Source: Enoplosus armatus (lineage: Eukaryota > Chordata > Actinopteri > Centrarchiformes > Enoplosidae). Taken from it: DNA of 64,000 nucleotides. Location: assembly GCF_043641665.1 (NCBI RefSeq), contig NC_092183.1:20625001-20689000 (forward strand). Direction: 5' to 3'. Both the position numbers and the translations under genes were made by a program. Positions 51,067 to 61,637 of the stretch are shown in pieces. Every line of letters starts with the position of its first letter. Position 1 is the stretch's first letter. The notes beneath the pieces are model-generated. The model saw only the letters and a list, made by a program, of their open reading frames with translations, was not told the DNA's origin and did no database searches.

Positions 51067-54000
51067 GTAAGCTCATAACAAACATAACTCTCATGTTATA
51101 GTCTGGTCATCAGCTGTACAGTGGCCTTTATAAATACCTTTGATTTCTTTACAGGTTTATGCTCAAGTTGTACAACCTGTGAAGCATCCAGGTAGTAATG
51201 CATTTTTGTATGGGTGGTGTGCTTGCTTTCATTTTTCCATACTGTTGCCAGACTTGATGACATCATACAGCTATATTTCAATGAACTGTGAAAACAAAGT
51301 CTTTTGCCATCTGCTAATTTACAAATCAGAAGGTTGTTATTGATTTGTTTACTGCTCTTCTCATTAATCAGAACAGTCTGTATAACTTTTACAGCTGCTG
51401 GGTTCATTATTATCAATCTTTTAATCCCCCCCCAAAATCCAAAATGGAGCGCCAGGAAAACAAAATTTGAGTAATGGGACAGAGCTTGATTGGGGGAAAA
51501 GCCCTTTTCTGGACGCTTGTTTACCCGTGAACTCTCCGTCCAGGCCTGCAGGTGTTGGCCACGGCCTCACATTATTGGCCTCTTGACGCGGTGGATGGAA
51601 TCCATGAACTGTGGGACCAGATTGGAAACAGACCAGGTTATGTTAACGGAAGTAACATAAGTATGTGCATACATAAACAGGCTGTATATACTCATGGGAA
51701 TGCACAACCTAAATGTCTTTTTTTTCCCTGATTGCTCTCTGCATGCTGTTTTTTTCACCACCCACCTTCCAGCCACAACCATTATGCTTTTTAAATGTGC
51801 TGCTGTGTTCAGAGCGTTTATATCGTATGTCAGAATTATCACTGAAATTATAGAACAAAAATATCTGGAGTGTGTTGTAACTCATTTTTTTGTAATTTGA
51901 AATGCTGCAATACTTCACATGCAGTATCCCACAATCTGGAGGTGTCAAAAGCCTGACAAAAACGTAGGGAATAGATCATTATTCTGCATCTTAGAGTTTG
52001 CAGCCATGTTGTCGCTACATTACTCAGTGCAAGTCTTCCAAAAGAAATGATAAAGTTGAAGAGGGATCAGGTATAGACTTGAGTATGATGTGTGGAGTCA
52101 CTCGGAGTTAAGGAAAATCCTCAAGTTGAGAGGAAAAGAACCTGAACCTGTTTGAGCGCCGCCACTGTGCACTCAGCATCACTCTGTCTCATACCTGCGC
52201 ACCACGTCCCTCCTGTTGTCCTCCTTTCACTGTTCTCTTGTGTCCTCTGTCATGTGTCTCTATAGGTGTGAATCACTGTTTTTCTCCGTTGTCTTTGTCC
52301 AGCTCTCAGAATCCACAACCACACTGTGCTCCCTTCCTCCCATAACTCTTCCTATGTGTATACCAATGACTCTGCCTACACTAACATTTCCGCAACAGTA
52401 GGTGAGGATCAATCACTTTCCGCTCACCGAAATTCATTTGTGCATCACCGACTGCTCTCTGTTGTCCTCTCTGCATCCACACACGGTTGAGCTGAGCATT
52501 TCACACTTTTCTCCTTGTTCAGTCTTTTGTCCGTGCAGCAACAAGGCGAGGAATTCTTGGCCTTTTGATAATTCATTATTGTTCATTAGCTTTAGTCAAA
52601 CCAGAATTGTGACTTATTAATACATTTAAGCCACTTTGTTAATGCCTTTGTATTCTTGTATGAGATACAAAGAAAGCTGTAAAACCCTCATGTTCATCAG
52701 TTGCAAAAACAATTTATGATTTGTTTACTATTAAGGGACTTTGAATAATTTGATTTGTTGGATGAACAGAGGACAAAACATTTTGAATATTTTGGCACTT
52801 AAATAGACTAGCAGACACTGCTCGTAATTTTCTAGCGAAATGATTCCCTTGATGTGTGCTTTGCTGCAGATATTGTTGAAGGAATGGTCAACAGGGGCAT
52901 CTTTCTGAATGGAGATAACGGCGGTACTTTTCTCCACTTCGGAAACTACCAGAACTCTTGCATTAGTGACCCTACTTTGTGTGGTCCTGAGGGTGAGTGC
53001 ACTGCAGTTTAAGCACATGAGGATTTGGCTAAACACACACATTTTCAAACTATTTCAGTCTCTTGTATTGATGGCTACAACTGGTTTTTCATCATTCGCT
53101 AGGGATTACCTTCTCCTTCTTTTGGAAAAACCACGAGGCAGAGTCCCGTTTTGCTGTTGCCTCTGGAGGGAAAGTCATCTCCAATGGCTTCTCCGTCTAC
53201 ACCAATCCCTTTGGAGGATATGTGGAGTTTTACACTCGAGGCAACAACCACAGATGGAAGGCCAACATCCGAGTTCCAGGTACTGTGAATGAATTTGCCT
53301 TTGTGTTACATAGTTTTCTTTCAGTGAAATTCCCCATAGGCACCCATGAGTAATATATTTTGCTCTTGGAAGTCTATATATATTTGTTTGTTTTCAACCA
53401 TAAATTGTTAGTTATGTAATTGCATTCATGGTTTGGTTAACTGAAAGCAGATGGAGCCGCAGAGAGTTGATTTGGCCAGTCATGGATACATTTCATAAAT
53501 CTTGTGTATCACAAAACATACAATTATCATGGACGTGTAATGACATGCAGTCATTTCCTTCTTAAATATAATAATGTTTGGTGTTTAGTAAAGGGAAAGT
53601 TAGATGAAATTTGAGCCATAATAAAGGAGTGTGACCAATACTTTGAATTCAATTCTCAAAATAAAAAAAAAAGGATTTAAATGAGATGAAATTATTTGCT
53701 AAACAGTTTTGACAAAATAGAAAAAACAACATGAGGCTTAACATTATGTGAAACTTACAGGTCAGTGTTATGTTCTCAAATGACTTCTGTCATCTTTGCT
53801 TTTCCTGCAATGACTCAGGGTTGTGTTCACGGGGCGTCATAACTCAATTTTGATTTGAGTGTACAGTTACGGAGGATCAAACGTCATCTGGTTCTCATAG
53901 AGTGTGACATGTTGAAGTTTCAGGACAGCTCTCTCTCTCTCGTGTTTCACAAGTGAGGAATAGCTTTGAGGGTAATAGCTTAAACCTTGAGGTGCCCTAT

Positions 54001-57000
54001 GAGCAATGTAATTGTCAGTGAAGGCTGAGAAGGTTGCATTATACATGGAGATATCTCCCCTCATAAAGACGTGGAAGAGAGAGTTTAGTGGGGGTGATCT
54101 TTGACACATATGGTTTATATTCTAACAACAAATGAGACATGTTTTGGTTGTTTCGCTCTTCTGGCAGAATTGTCTTTAGGGACTCCCTTTATCGACAATT
54201 AACTTCAGAGAAACAAGGGGAAGCAAGTTCTTTGTATTGTAAAATTGACTGGAGAGAGCTTTCAGGCCAGAACAGACTTGGGCCACAAGTTCTTGTGGAA
54301 ACACAGGATTTGCAAATAAATCATTAGATCGACAGAATCACAAAGCATTTTGATTAGCAATGAATCATTTTCAGCCATTACACGTTTTTGACCAAATACC
54401 TGCAAAGCTAATGACATTCCTCAGGCCTTCATCAAGCCTTCTGTTTAATCACTTTTAAAGAAAATTTAAATGTTAATGCATAGCAAAAAAATATCCCACA
54501 CTAACATGGTAAACATTATACCTGCTAAATGTTAGCATGTTAGCATTGCCATTGTAACATGTTAGCATGCTGACGTTAGCATTTAGCTCAAAGCACTGCT
54601 ATGGCTCACTGAGCCACTAGCATAGCTGAAGATTCTTAGTCTTGTCCAACCAAAATGCAAATATTTCCTGGCTCCATGATTTGTTGCTTTTCTATGTCAT
54701 ATATGACAGTAGGTTGGATATATTTGGGTTTTAGACATCTGACAATTCATTAATTAGATAATAATTAGAAAGAAATCTGCAAATTAATAGATCATTAAAA
54801 TAATCATTAGCTGCAGCCCTAAAATAGTTAGAGCGGAAATGTTCCATTATGTCCACTATCAGCATGATTTTAGATGTGAAGCCATACTAATTCCTCAATT
54901 TCTGTGTCCTGTTCAGTTTTTGATCATTTCCCCATTCTCTTCATTTTGCTCTAATCACCCACGCATTGCCTTAACATTTGCAGCGCTTATTTTGTGGAGC
55001 TACTATTTACAACTCTACATAAACCATATAAAAAGTATATATAGTATGTTTCCTCTTTCAGGGCCTTACTGGAACCACATTCTCTTTACATGGACCAAAA
55101 CGGATGGTCTGAAGGTCTACATCAATGGGACCTTCATGGCTGGTGACACAGTTGGCAGTGTCTCGGAGATCTATGGCGACCCCTACTCTGACCTTGTCAT
55201 TGGAACTGGCAACGACAGGGCATATGGTCACTATGTAACAGGCGCCTTTGATGAGTTCGTCATCTGGGAAAGGGCCCTTTCACTTAACGAGATCCTACTC
55301 TACTACAGTGCAGCCATAGGTAGGACGTCACGCTTTACTGGATAGTATTTCCTGTCATTCTAGGACATGGCATATCTATTATAATGCTTCCTCCCTCTTG
55401 ACTCTGCTCTGAGGAAACAGGGGTTAAAAAGCAATTTCTGTCCTTGTCCTCACCACATTCAACAACACCCACAGCATTCATGCATAACAACAAGATATTA
55501 AACTACACAAATATGCTGTGGTACTCCCTGTCAAATGGCTCTTCTTGCACAAAACCTTTTCATGACCTTCCACCATACAAGTGCCATGGCTCACATAGTT
55601 CTGCCTTATAAGTATTTTTAAGAGTGCAGAAGCATGTTGGGTTGCAGGGGGCTGATCATTTAATGTGACAGGTTATAACAGGCTAGGACGAACACCCCCA
55701 GACTCTTGACCGTCTTTGTTCTCTCGCTGTTTACCTCCTTTGGTCAGTAGAGTGCCATAAATGTTGACATTTATGAAAACTTATGACTCGGCTGTGTGAT
55801 AATCCATATTACTAAATTTCATGGTAGTCTGAGAAATGCCCAAAGCCTGATGACATGTACCTTTTTAGCTAGTAGGCTGAATCACCTTTTGCTGTGTATG
55901 AAACTTACTGATCAGTGAGGGTGCATGCCTTGACTTCTTACCGAAAGCAATATATTCCACAGACCATTACCAGACGCAAAGAGCCTGACTGTTATGGTTA
56001 CAGAATAATATTTTTACTTCTCCAGAGCACACATATAAAATGTTGCATTGAACCAAAGAAAAGCAGGAACGGTTCAGACTGATACCTCTAATGGACATCC
56101 ATATATGGCGATTTTCTGGTAGCTAGTTAGTGTTGTCTTTATTAAACGACAGCAAAGACATAAAATGTATCTTAGCCTTGTACAGAAGCTGGTGGCAGAC
56201 TATTATGCGGTTGATTATTCCAGTTTTCTGGAGGTTGTAATCTATCTCCTTTCATGACTTGGCATGGTCTGGCCTCTTAAACTGTAAACTGTATGGTAAT
56301 AAAATCCAGCTACATTACAGCAGCTTAGCATGGTCAGGTTCAACAAAGGACCTAATAACAAAATAACAGAAAATAGAAAATCTATACACCACAATCTATA
56401 CATGTCACCAGTGTGGTTCCTAACCTTTTGTAATGGTGCCCATTGTATTGTCTTTTCTAGGTCAGGCCTTGGTTTCTGCTACGACACCCAGAGTCTCCAA
56501 AGAAGTCACTTCAACTACACCGACAGTCGTAAGTTTGTCAACTCTCGGACTTTGCTGAGCTCTTTCAACAAAAACAGAGGCGATACCTAAATATCAATGT
56601 AAAAACTACATGTATGAATCGTCTTGGCGTTCTTCATCTTCATATATAGCATCCATACAGAAATGGTGTGAAAAATATGCATACAGTTTTGGGGCCAAAA
56701 TATACACAAAAGCCATCGCGATGGGGACATTTTGCTTTGATTAACATTAGCTTTTGATATGAATGCAAACAGTTCATTTCTTATTGAGCTATTGTTTCCT
56801 TTTGAAGATAGTGAAGCTGGGAAAAGGGATATTGAGAGCACATGTGAATAGACTCATCCTGTTTGTTAAAGGGCTTTGGAGGTAGAAACGGACAAAGAAA
56901 TAGAAGAAAGTGGAGACAGCTGCTCAACACTACACACAAAATGGCTCCCTGTAGGGCACTACGCTGAAAAAGAGCAACACTGAATCACTTGTCCAAAGAG

Positions 57001-60000
57001 TATTCTCTCCGAACTCAGTCTTTCAGTCACTAAACATCCTGTGTATGTTGGAACTCGCTGGCTCCTGATAGTAAACTTCACTTGATGCCTGATGTGTTGC
57101 CTCCCCAGAGAGCCACTGAAGTGAGTCCTCCTGTCGTCAGCAGTCAGCGTGAGGAGGTCCAAAGCTCCCAGGACCCGCAGTCCATGCCAGTGTTGGGCTT
57201 CCTTAAGGTGATGCCCAATAGGACCATTCCTCACAACACTGCCAACAACCTCACTCAGGTCTTGGAGCACAGTCCAACACACACACACACACACACGTTA
57301 CACTTGCAAAACCAGTTCACACACAGACACAATGCCCACCCATGTGTATATGATGCAACAGTTCCGTGATGTCCATTTTCTTCCACCCAGGCTTTTCTCA
57401 AAAGTGTGGAAGAAGTGCTGTCCTCTCCAGGGTTGCCAGAGGTAAATGAGTTCACACTGTTGTTGTGCAATGTTCAAACATGACATAATGTAACATATGC
57501 AATTTGGTGAATACTTTAATCCAAGGCACTTAAGAGATCCATGGGTTTGAGATTTTAACACCGCATATTTTTGGCACAAGTGGTGCCAGCAGCAATAACA
57601 GTGCCTGGCAGTGTACCCACACAGGATTACAGTATGTAGTCAAATATAGTGGTGCAAATTGTATAAGACAGTACTGCTGACTATGAAGTGCTCTACAACA
57701 CAATGCTTCGAATGTAAATTTGCAGGTTCCTGGACTGTACACTCATCCTGGCCAAACCCCGGGGCTCTTATATACAAACACATTGCTGCCAGAAGAAAGA
57801 CATTCTGAGCAAGTGTGTTTCAGTACATTGAGTGCTCAGAACAAGCATGCTTGTTTTTGTAGGAGCAAGATGAAACAGATGTCCACGTACAAAAACGCAA
57901 AACTTGGACAGTAGATACAGTGTGCAGTAAAGCCCCTTGTGTTTACCTTCTCTGATCAGATTCAAGCTGAGTGTCAGAAAACTTCACTCTTTATCAAGTT
58001 TTATTTTAATCTAATGCCATATGGCCTGTTAGTTTGTTGTTTTCAGCTTTCTGTAGTTGATCTGATTCAATTGAATGAAATCTGTGTTATTACCAGCCAT
58101 GACAGCGGTGGGCGATCCCATCACAAGATGGCCTCTAGTTTTTATTATTACCATTGTATTGCAACATCTGGATGTTTGTGTAATACAACACATGCTACAT
58201 ATTTGTAACTAATGTTAAAGCAGGACTATGTCACTTTTTTAGAGGACAGATAATACATTCTTCTACTTACAAATGAAAAGTTGCATATGAAACAAAACGC
58301 ACATTTGCCAAATTTTGATACCCTCAGAGGCTGTTTGCTGCTACAGCCTGACTTGGTCTGGTATGACCAGTAGCTTATGGTGGCTAATGTTAGCAAACTT
58401 TAGGTAAATATTTCTGTGTAACGGACATTACTGACTCAGTTCACTGACTTTATGACTCTTCTCCACGTGTGCTAATGTTACATAGCTTAGCATTACAGAT
58501 TATAACATACATTATAAAGACGTGACACCGTTCAATAGGTTAACATGAAGCAATGCTGGACATTAGCAGCGAGCGTGGATTGATTGAGAACATCTTTCTG
58601 TTGGGTCATTGTTGAGCAGCAGCCCACCCCTGTGGTCAGCGGTCTGATCGAGACGATGGACAGAGTGATGGAACATATGGTGACGAACCTGGAGCCCAGC
58701 CCGAACTCTCTCATCTCCCTTGGTGGAACATCTTTTGTTGCAGGTCAGTATGCTGTCAGCTCTCCATAAGGTGACTCACTGTTTGTAGTTTGTGTGGACA
58801 CTGTTACGGATTGAAGGACATGGAGCGTCGAGCTGACATCATTAGTTTTCTCATTCAGAGGACAAATGCGGGTCAGAAGAGCAGAGATCAACCCCCTCCT
58901 GTGAGACTTTGCATCTCACGGGTGTGGGTCTTTTTATTTTATTTTTTTTTTTTTGCACAATATTTTGTTTGCCACTAAGCTTGACCCAATGATCGCTTCA
59001 CATCTTTCATCCACCCCTGATGAAGCAGATGGGATTTGTTGCTTGCTTCTCAATCTGTTTTTCTCAACAGTTCTCACTTTTTCTAACCTCTGCCCCCCCC
59101 ACACACAGATTACTCCCTGATGAAATTGCCACAGAACTACAACCTGCCACATTACCGCTTCCCCACACAGGGCAAGAACTACATCTCGGTGCCTGGAGAA
59201 GCTTTCACCATGCAGTGTAAGTGCAAACATTACAAATTGCAGACGTTCAGTGACATGACTTGAATGACGTGCAAAGTAGACCTGTCCTAGCTTGAGGATT
59301 CTCTGTATAAAAAGTAGTAGCCTCTCTAGGTTGAGTGTGAATACTGCGCATTAGTCGTGCTCTGATTCTGCCAAGAGAAAATGGTCCAGCTGGGAAGCTC
59401 TTGTTATTGGCCAGTAATTTATTATGCTAAGATTTAAGACTGCTAACATAGCATAGAGTGTAGGACAGGAGTGCCATGAGAGCTTTTGTGTGACTTTATG
59501 GTGCACCGTAGAAATCCAGCTATGACTTTAATGTTGGCAGTTACCCTTTTAGTCAAAACAGAAAGAACGAGAGAGAGAGAGCACTTTTTCTCCACTTTCC
59601 TCTGACATTAAAAAGAATGGACTCTCGTAGCGGAGTGAGGGAGAGCACCAATTATGGTGGGCATTAAAACCCTGTTTGTTTGACTTTGTGTTCAGGTCAG
59701 ATTCCCTTGGCTCCACCTGGCCGCTACATGCACTGTGTTGCCATACAATCACTGGAATAAACCATTTTAATAATTCATTAAAGGACTGTTATCAGAAATG
59801 GAATATATGTTACTGCTTGACACATTAGAGCCAGGACCAAATTAACTCACAGCTCTGAATACCTGGCTGAAAGAAATGCTCCAAGGGGAGGTTTTATATG
59901 CTAATTAAGTCCAGAGCATGCTACACATCGGTGTGTTTTGATACTTTATTATATTTTTTTCTTATTTTCTCTCTTCCTTTGGAGAGTTGTACATGCAAAC

Positions 60001-61637
60001 TGGACACATTGAGACCTCTTGTGGGACTTGCTGGGGGGCATTCTGTCGAAATTATTTTTTGGAAGGTTCAAAACTCTCCTGCAGCATATACACCACACAT
60101 TTGTTTGACATCAGCAAGCTTTTGTTGTCACCGTCAGCGGGGCCCGGGTAGAGGGCCTTTGAAAGGAGGAACAGGACCATTAAGGATTTCCTCCAATTTC
60201 ATTGTTTATCTTGCAGTATTGAGGTGGGACCGAGCTGGATGATAGGTCAGATTAGGGGAGGGGTACCAGACCTCCTTGCTCTCCTGATGAAGTCATGTCG
60301 AGGTTTCATAAGATTTCCCAACACCCACATGGTTTGCGGCCCTCTCCCTTTCACCCTTGTGCGAGTATATTAGCCTATTAGCCTCCTGGTGCCAGCGTGA
60401 GGCGGCAAGGCAGCGCTAATTAACTTCCCTTCAGTGTGAGCATTTTAGCGGCGCTGCATTACATTCCCAGCCCGCTGCCCATGCCGTTCACGTTCAGCTA
60501 CTGCATGTTCTCTTCTCTTCCTCAGCTCAAACCACCATCGTGGGCCTATTCTACCACAACATGCACAATTACTACAAAGAGATCAGCCCTGTCAAGACCA
60601 GGTAAGAGGATGGGACAACACCCAATGTGAAAATTTAAATAAACTGACCCTGCACTTGTTGTTAATTCAGTCCAGTCCAATCATACCACTTTGGTTTTAT
60701 CTAGGAAAATATATTCCAAATAAAATCGTTAATTTCAAATATGAAGAAAAAAAATCAGGCTTCTCTTTTTGTACTTCCTGTGTGGGGAATCAGGTCCACT
60801 GGCGCTAAGGGGCCCGTGCTTCCTGAACCACAGAACGGCTGGTGCCTGAGGCCAGGGCCTTATCTGTCCTGTCTTTGGCCTATCTCTGATCTCACTACTC
60901 AACCTCCACTGACTGATACACCCTGCCATTAGCCCCCCCCCCCCCCCCCCCCCCCCCGTTATTGTCTGAAGACCAGCTTGTTCCACTCGTGTTTATTTTT
61001 ACCAAACCTGACATAACAGCAATTAAGCAACCTCTTTTTCTTCCACTTTAGTTAAAGTACAAAATGTAAAATATGTGACAGTACGCTTGTTTGTGACTGT
61101 TAATATGGCCCTCCCACTGTCCTGCTTCTCTGTGGGTGAGAATGTCCCTTCTGTGTCATGGTAGAGAGGTGATGCTTGTATAATCCCAATGTCACATATC
61201 AGATTACCCTGAAAAACTATTGATGCAATACTGCTGGTTGTCGGTGTTATTAATTATATAGACGGGTGATCAAAGTCCCACTTAAATGCTACTCCTCTGA
61301 GCCTGTGTGTAACACCAATGTGTTGATGTGAGTGCTAGATTAGTGTTTTTTGTATGATTTATCTGACTGTATTTGTTAATGTCTCTCTTGACCATTTCTG
61401 TCTTTTTCTTCTGTAATTGTATCAGCCTCTCTTTATTATTTCTGTGTCTATTTCTTCCAGTGACGCTGCCTTCATTTTCTTTTTTTGTCTTTTAGGATTA
61501 ACAAAGCAGCTGATTTCCAAGATCACAAGATCCAGGTAGCAAGCTGTCTAATCTCTCTGAAAGTGGAGCCTTCGCCGGCTCTGTCCGTCAACCTCTCGGG
61601 AGCACCTCTCATTAAGATTGTCCTCACCCACGTCTTG
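51013..61637 (+). CDS. adgrd1: adhesion G protein-coupled receptor D1 (GPR133), N-terminal exons 1-14; gene continues past the window
   Basis: Adhesion GPCR; in mammals it signals through Gs/cAMP after tethered-agonist exposure. Exons: 51013-51066, 51155-51191, 51544-51660, 52303-52401, 52870-52992, 53103-53279, 55062-55319, 56461-56528, 57109-57258, 57391-57441, 58620-58743, 59109-59216, 60526-60601, 61496-61637. All junctions are AG/GT and phases close to exactly 528 codons. Order: signal peptide (1-18), N-terminal linker with SHYWPLDAVDGIHEL, glycan-rich insert (65-102), pentraxin/LamG-like domain (103-289), Ser/Thr stalk, then the beginning of the GAIN domain (312-528). GAFDEFVIWERAL is a strong ADGRD1 signature. 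The GPS cleavage site and 7TM region are not in the window. Start choice: ATG at 51013 has a better context (G at -3 and +4) than the in-frame ATG at 50992. Confidence 0.95.
51155..51191 (+). CDS. adgrd1: adgrd1 coding exon 2
   Basis: 37 nt encoding VYAQVVQPVKHPG. Acceptor TTCTTTACAG, donor GTAGTA, phase 1. Predicted signal-peptide cleavage falls near the VYAQ segment. Confidence 0.8.
51544..51660 (+). CDS. adgrd1: adgrd1 coding exon 3 with two possible donors
   Basis: Encodes GLQVLATASHYWPLDAVDG and the following residues. The donor at 51661 (GTATGT) is the stronger; another in the same phase at 51637 (GTTATG) would remove 24 nt carrying two N-glycosylation sequons. Acceptor TCCGTCCAG. Confidence 0.88.
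   Translation, partial: ACRCWPRPHIIGLLTRWMESMNCGTRLETDQVMLTEVT
52303..52401 (+). CDS. adgrd1: adgrd1 exon 4, symmetric glycosylation-rich cassette
   Basis: 99 nt, phase 1 to phase 1, 33 residues with four N-x-S/T sequons (NHT, NSS, NDS, NIS). Acceptor TTTGTCCAG, donor GTGAGG. The human protein, as I recall it, has no counterpart here, so this may be a fish-specific or skippable cassette. The open frame and good splice sites support it, but homology does not. Confidence 0.6.
   Translation, partial: LSESTTTLCSLPPITLPMCIPMTLPTLTFPQQ
52870..52992 (+). CDS. adgrd1: adgrd1 coding exon 5 (start of pentraxin-like domain)
   Basis: 123 nt, phase 1 to 1. Encodes DIVEGMVNRGIFLNGDN through NSCISDPTLCGPEG. 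The closely spaced cysteines at residues 133 and 140 match the conserved C-x6-C pair of ADGRD1. Acceptor TTGCTGCAG, donor GTGAGT. Confidence 0.95.
53103..53279 (+). CDS. adgrd1: adgrd1 coding exon 6 (pentraxin-like domain)
   Basis: 177 nt, phase 1 to 1. Encodes GITFSFFWKNHEAESRF and the strand GYVEFYTRGNNHRWKAN. Acceptor ATTCGCTAG, donor GTACTG. Confidence 0.95.
54485..54625 (-). repeat. inverted copy of the GCTAACATGCTAAC-type repeat, in adgrd1 intron 6
   Basis: The minus strand reads GCTAACATGCTAACATTTAGCAGGTATAATGTTTACC, matching the plus-strand copies. It directly precedes the AT-rich repeat at 54668. Confidence 0.55.
54668..54825 (+). repeat. fragment of the same AT-rich dispersed repeat, in adgrd1 intron 6
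   Basis: TTTGTTGCTTTTCTATGTCAT, then GACAATTCATTAATTAGATAATAATTAG and an end reading AAATAATCATTAGCTGCAGCCC. Confidence 0.55.
55062..55319 (+). CDS. adgrd1: adgrd1 coding exon 7 (pentraxin-like domain, C-terminal half)
   Basis: 258 nt, the largest exon here, phase 1 to 1. Encodes GPYWNHILFTWTKTDGLKVY, a sequon NGT, and GAFDEFVIWERALSLNEILL. Acceptor TCCTCTTTCAG, donor GTAGGA. An open frame extends upstream into the intron, but that part has no homology and lies before the acceptor. Confidence 0.97.
56461..56528 (+). CDS. adgrd1: adgrd1 coding exon 8 (Ser/Thr stalk)
   Basis: 68 nt moving from phase 1 to phase 0, encoding a Thr/Ser/Val-rich linker (GQALVSATTPRVSKEVTSTT). Acceptor GTCTTTTCTAG, donor GTAAGT. 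Poorly conserved stalk between the pentraxin-like and GAIN domains. Confidence 0.8.
57109..57258 (+). CDS. adgrd1: adgrd1 coding exon 9 (GAIN domain start)
   Basis: 150 nt, phase 0 to 0. Ends with MPNRTIPHNTANNLTQ, which corresponds to the human helix around SEQTALNLTK. Sequons NRT and NLT. Acceptor CCTCCCCAG, donor GTCTTG (weak at +4 to +6). Confidence 0.85.
57391..57441 (+). CDS. adgrd1: adgrd1 coding exon 10 (GAIN helix)
   Basis: 51 nt, 17 codons AFLKSVEEVLSSPGLPE, matching the human TFLKAVGEILLLPG segment. Acceptor TTCCACCCAG, donor GTAAAT. Confidence 0.9.
58212..58450 (+). repeat. interspersed repeat, copy 2, in adgrd1 intron 10
   Basis: Same orientation and block order as the copy at 21025, with TTGGTCTGGTATGACCAGTAGCTTAT as the best-kept core. 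It lies about 170 bp before adgrd1 exon 11. Confidence 0.65.
58620..58743 (+). CDS. adgrd1: adgrd1 coding exon 11 (GAIN)
   Basis: 124 nt, phase 0 to 1, encoding VVSGLIETMDRVMEHMVTNL and following. The acceptor lies in a CAGCAG repeat, so use of a neighbouring AG would shift the start by three bases (58617 or 58623) without changing frame. Confidence 0.9.
59109..59216 (+). CDS. adgrd1: adgrd1 coding exon 12 (GAIN)
   Basis: 108 nt, phase 1 to 1, with PHYRFPTQGKNYISVPGEAF, matching the conserved HYRFPxxGxxxIxxPxEAF pattern of ADGRD1. Acceptor CACACACAG, donor GTAAGT. Confidence 0.95.
60526..60601 (+). CDS. adgrd1: adgrd1 coding exon 13 (GAIN)
   Basis: 76 nt, phase 1 to 2, encoding QTTIVGLFYHNMHNYYKEI. 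Acceptor CTTCCTCAG, donor GTAAGA. Confidence 0.95.
60933..60957. repeat. C25 homopolymer in adgrd1 intron 13
   Basis: Longest homopolymer in the window. A C15 run lies at 32809-32823. Lengths of such runs are unreliable in assemblies. Confidence 0.9.
61496..61637 (+). CDS. adgrd1: adgrd1 coding exon 14 (GAIN, last exon in window)
   Basis: 142 nt, phase 2 to 0, with VASCLISLKVEPSPALSVNL followed by SGAPLIKIVLTHVL. It stops before the Cys/Trp box that precedes the GPS. Acceptor GTCTTTTAG, donor GTAAGA. Confidence 0.95.

Noticed and set aside
51661..52302. Possible RAN or other gene between or within the stx2/adgrd1 pair
   Set aside because: No GTPase motifs (G1 GxxxxGK, DTAG) found on either strand between 49.4 and 52.3 kb.
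54839..55061. Upstream extension of the adgrd1 exon 7 frame to an ATG at 54839
   Set aside because: Lies before a clear TCCTCTTTCAG acceptor, has no similarity to ADGRD1, and would break the pentraxin-like domain.
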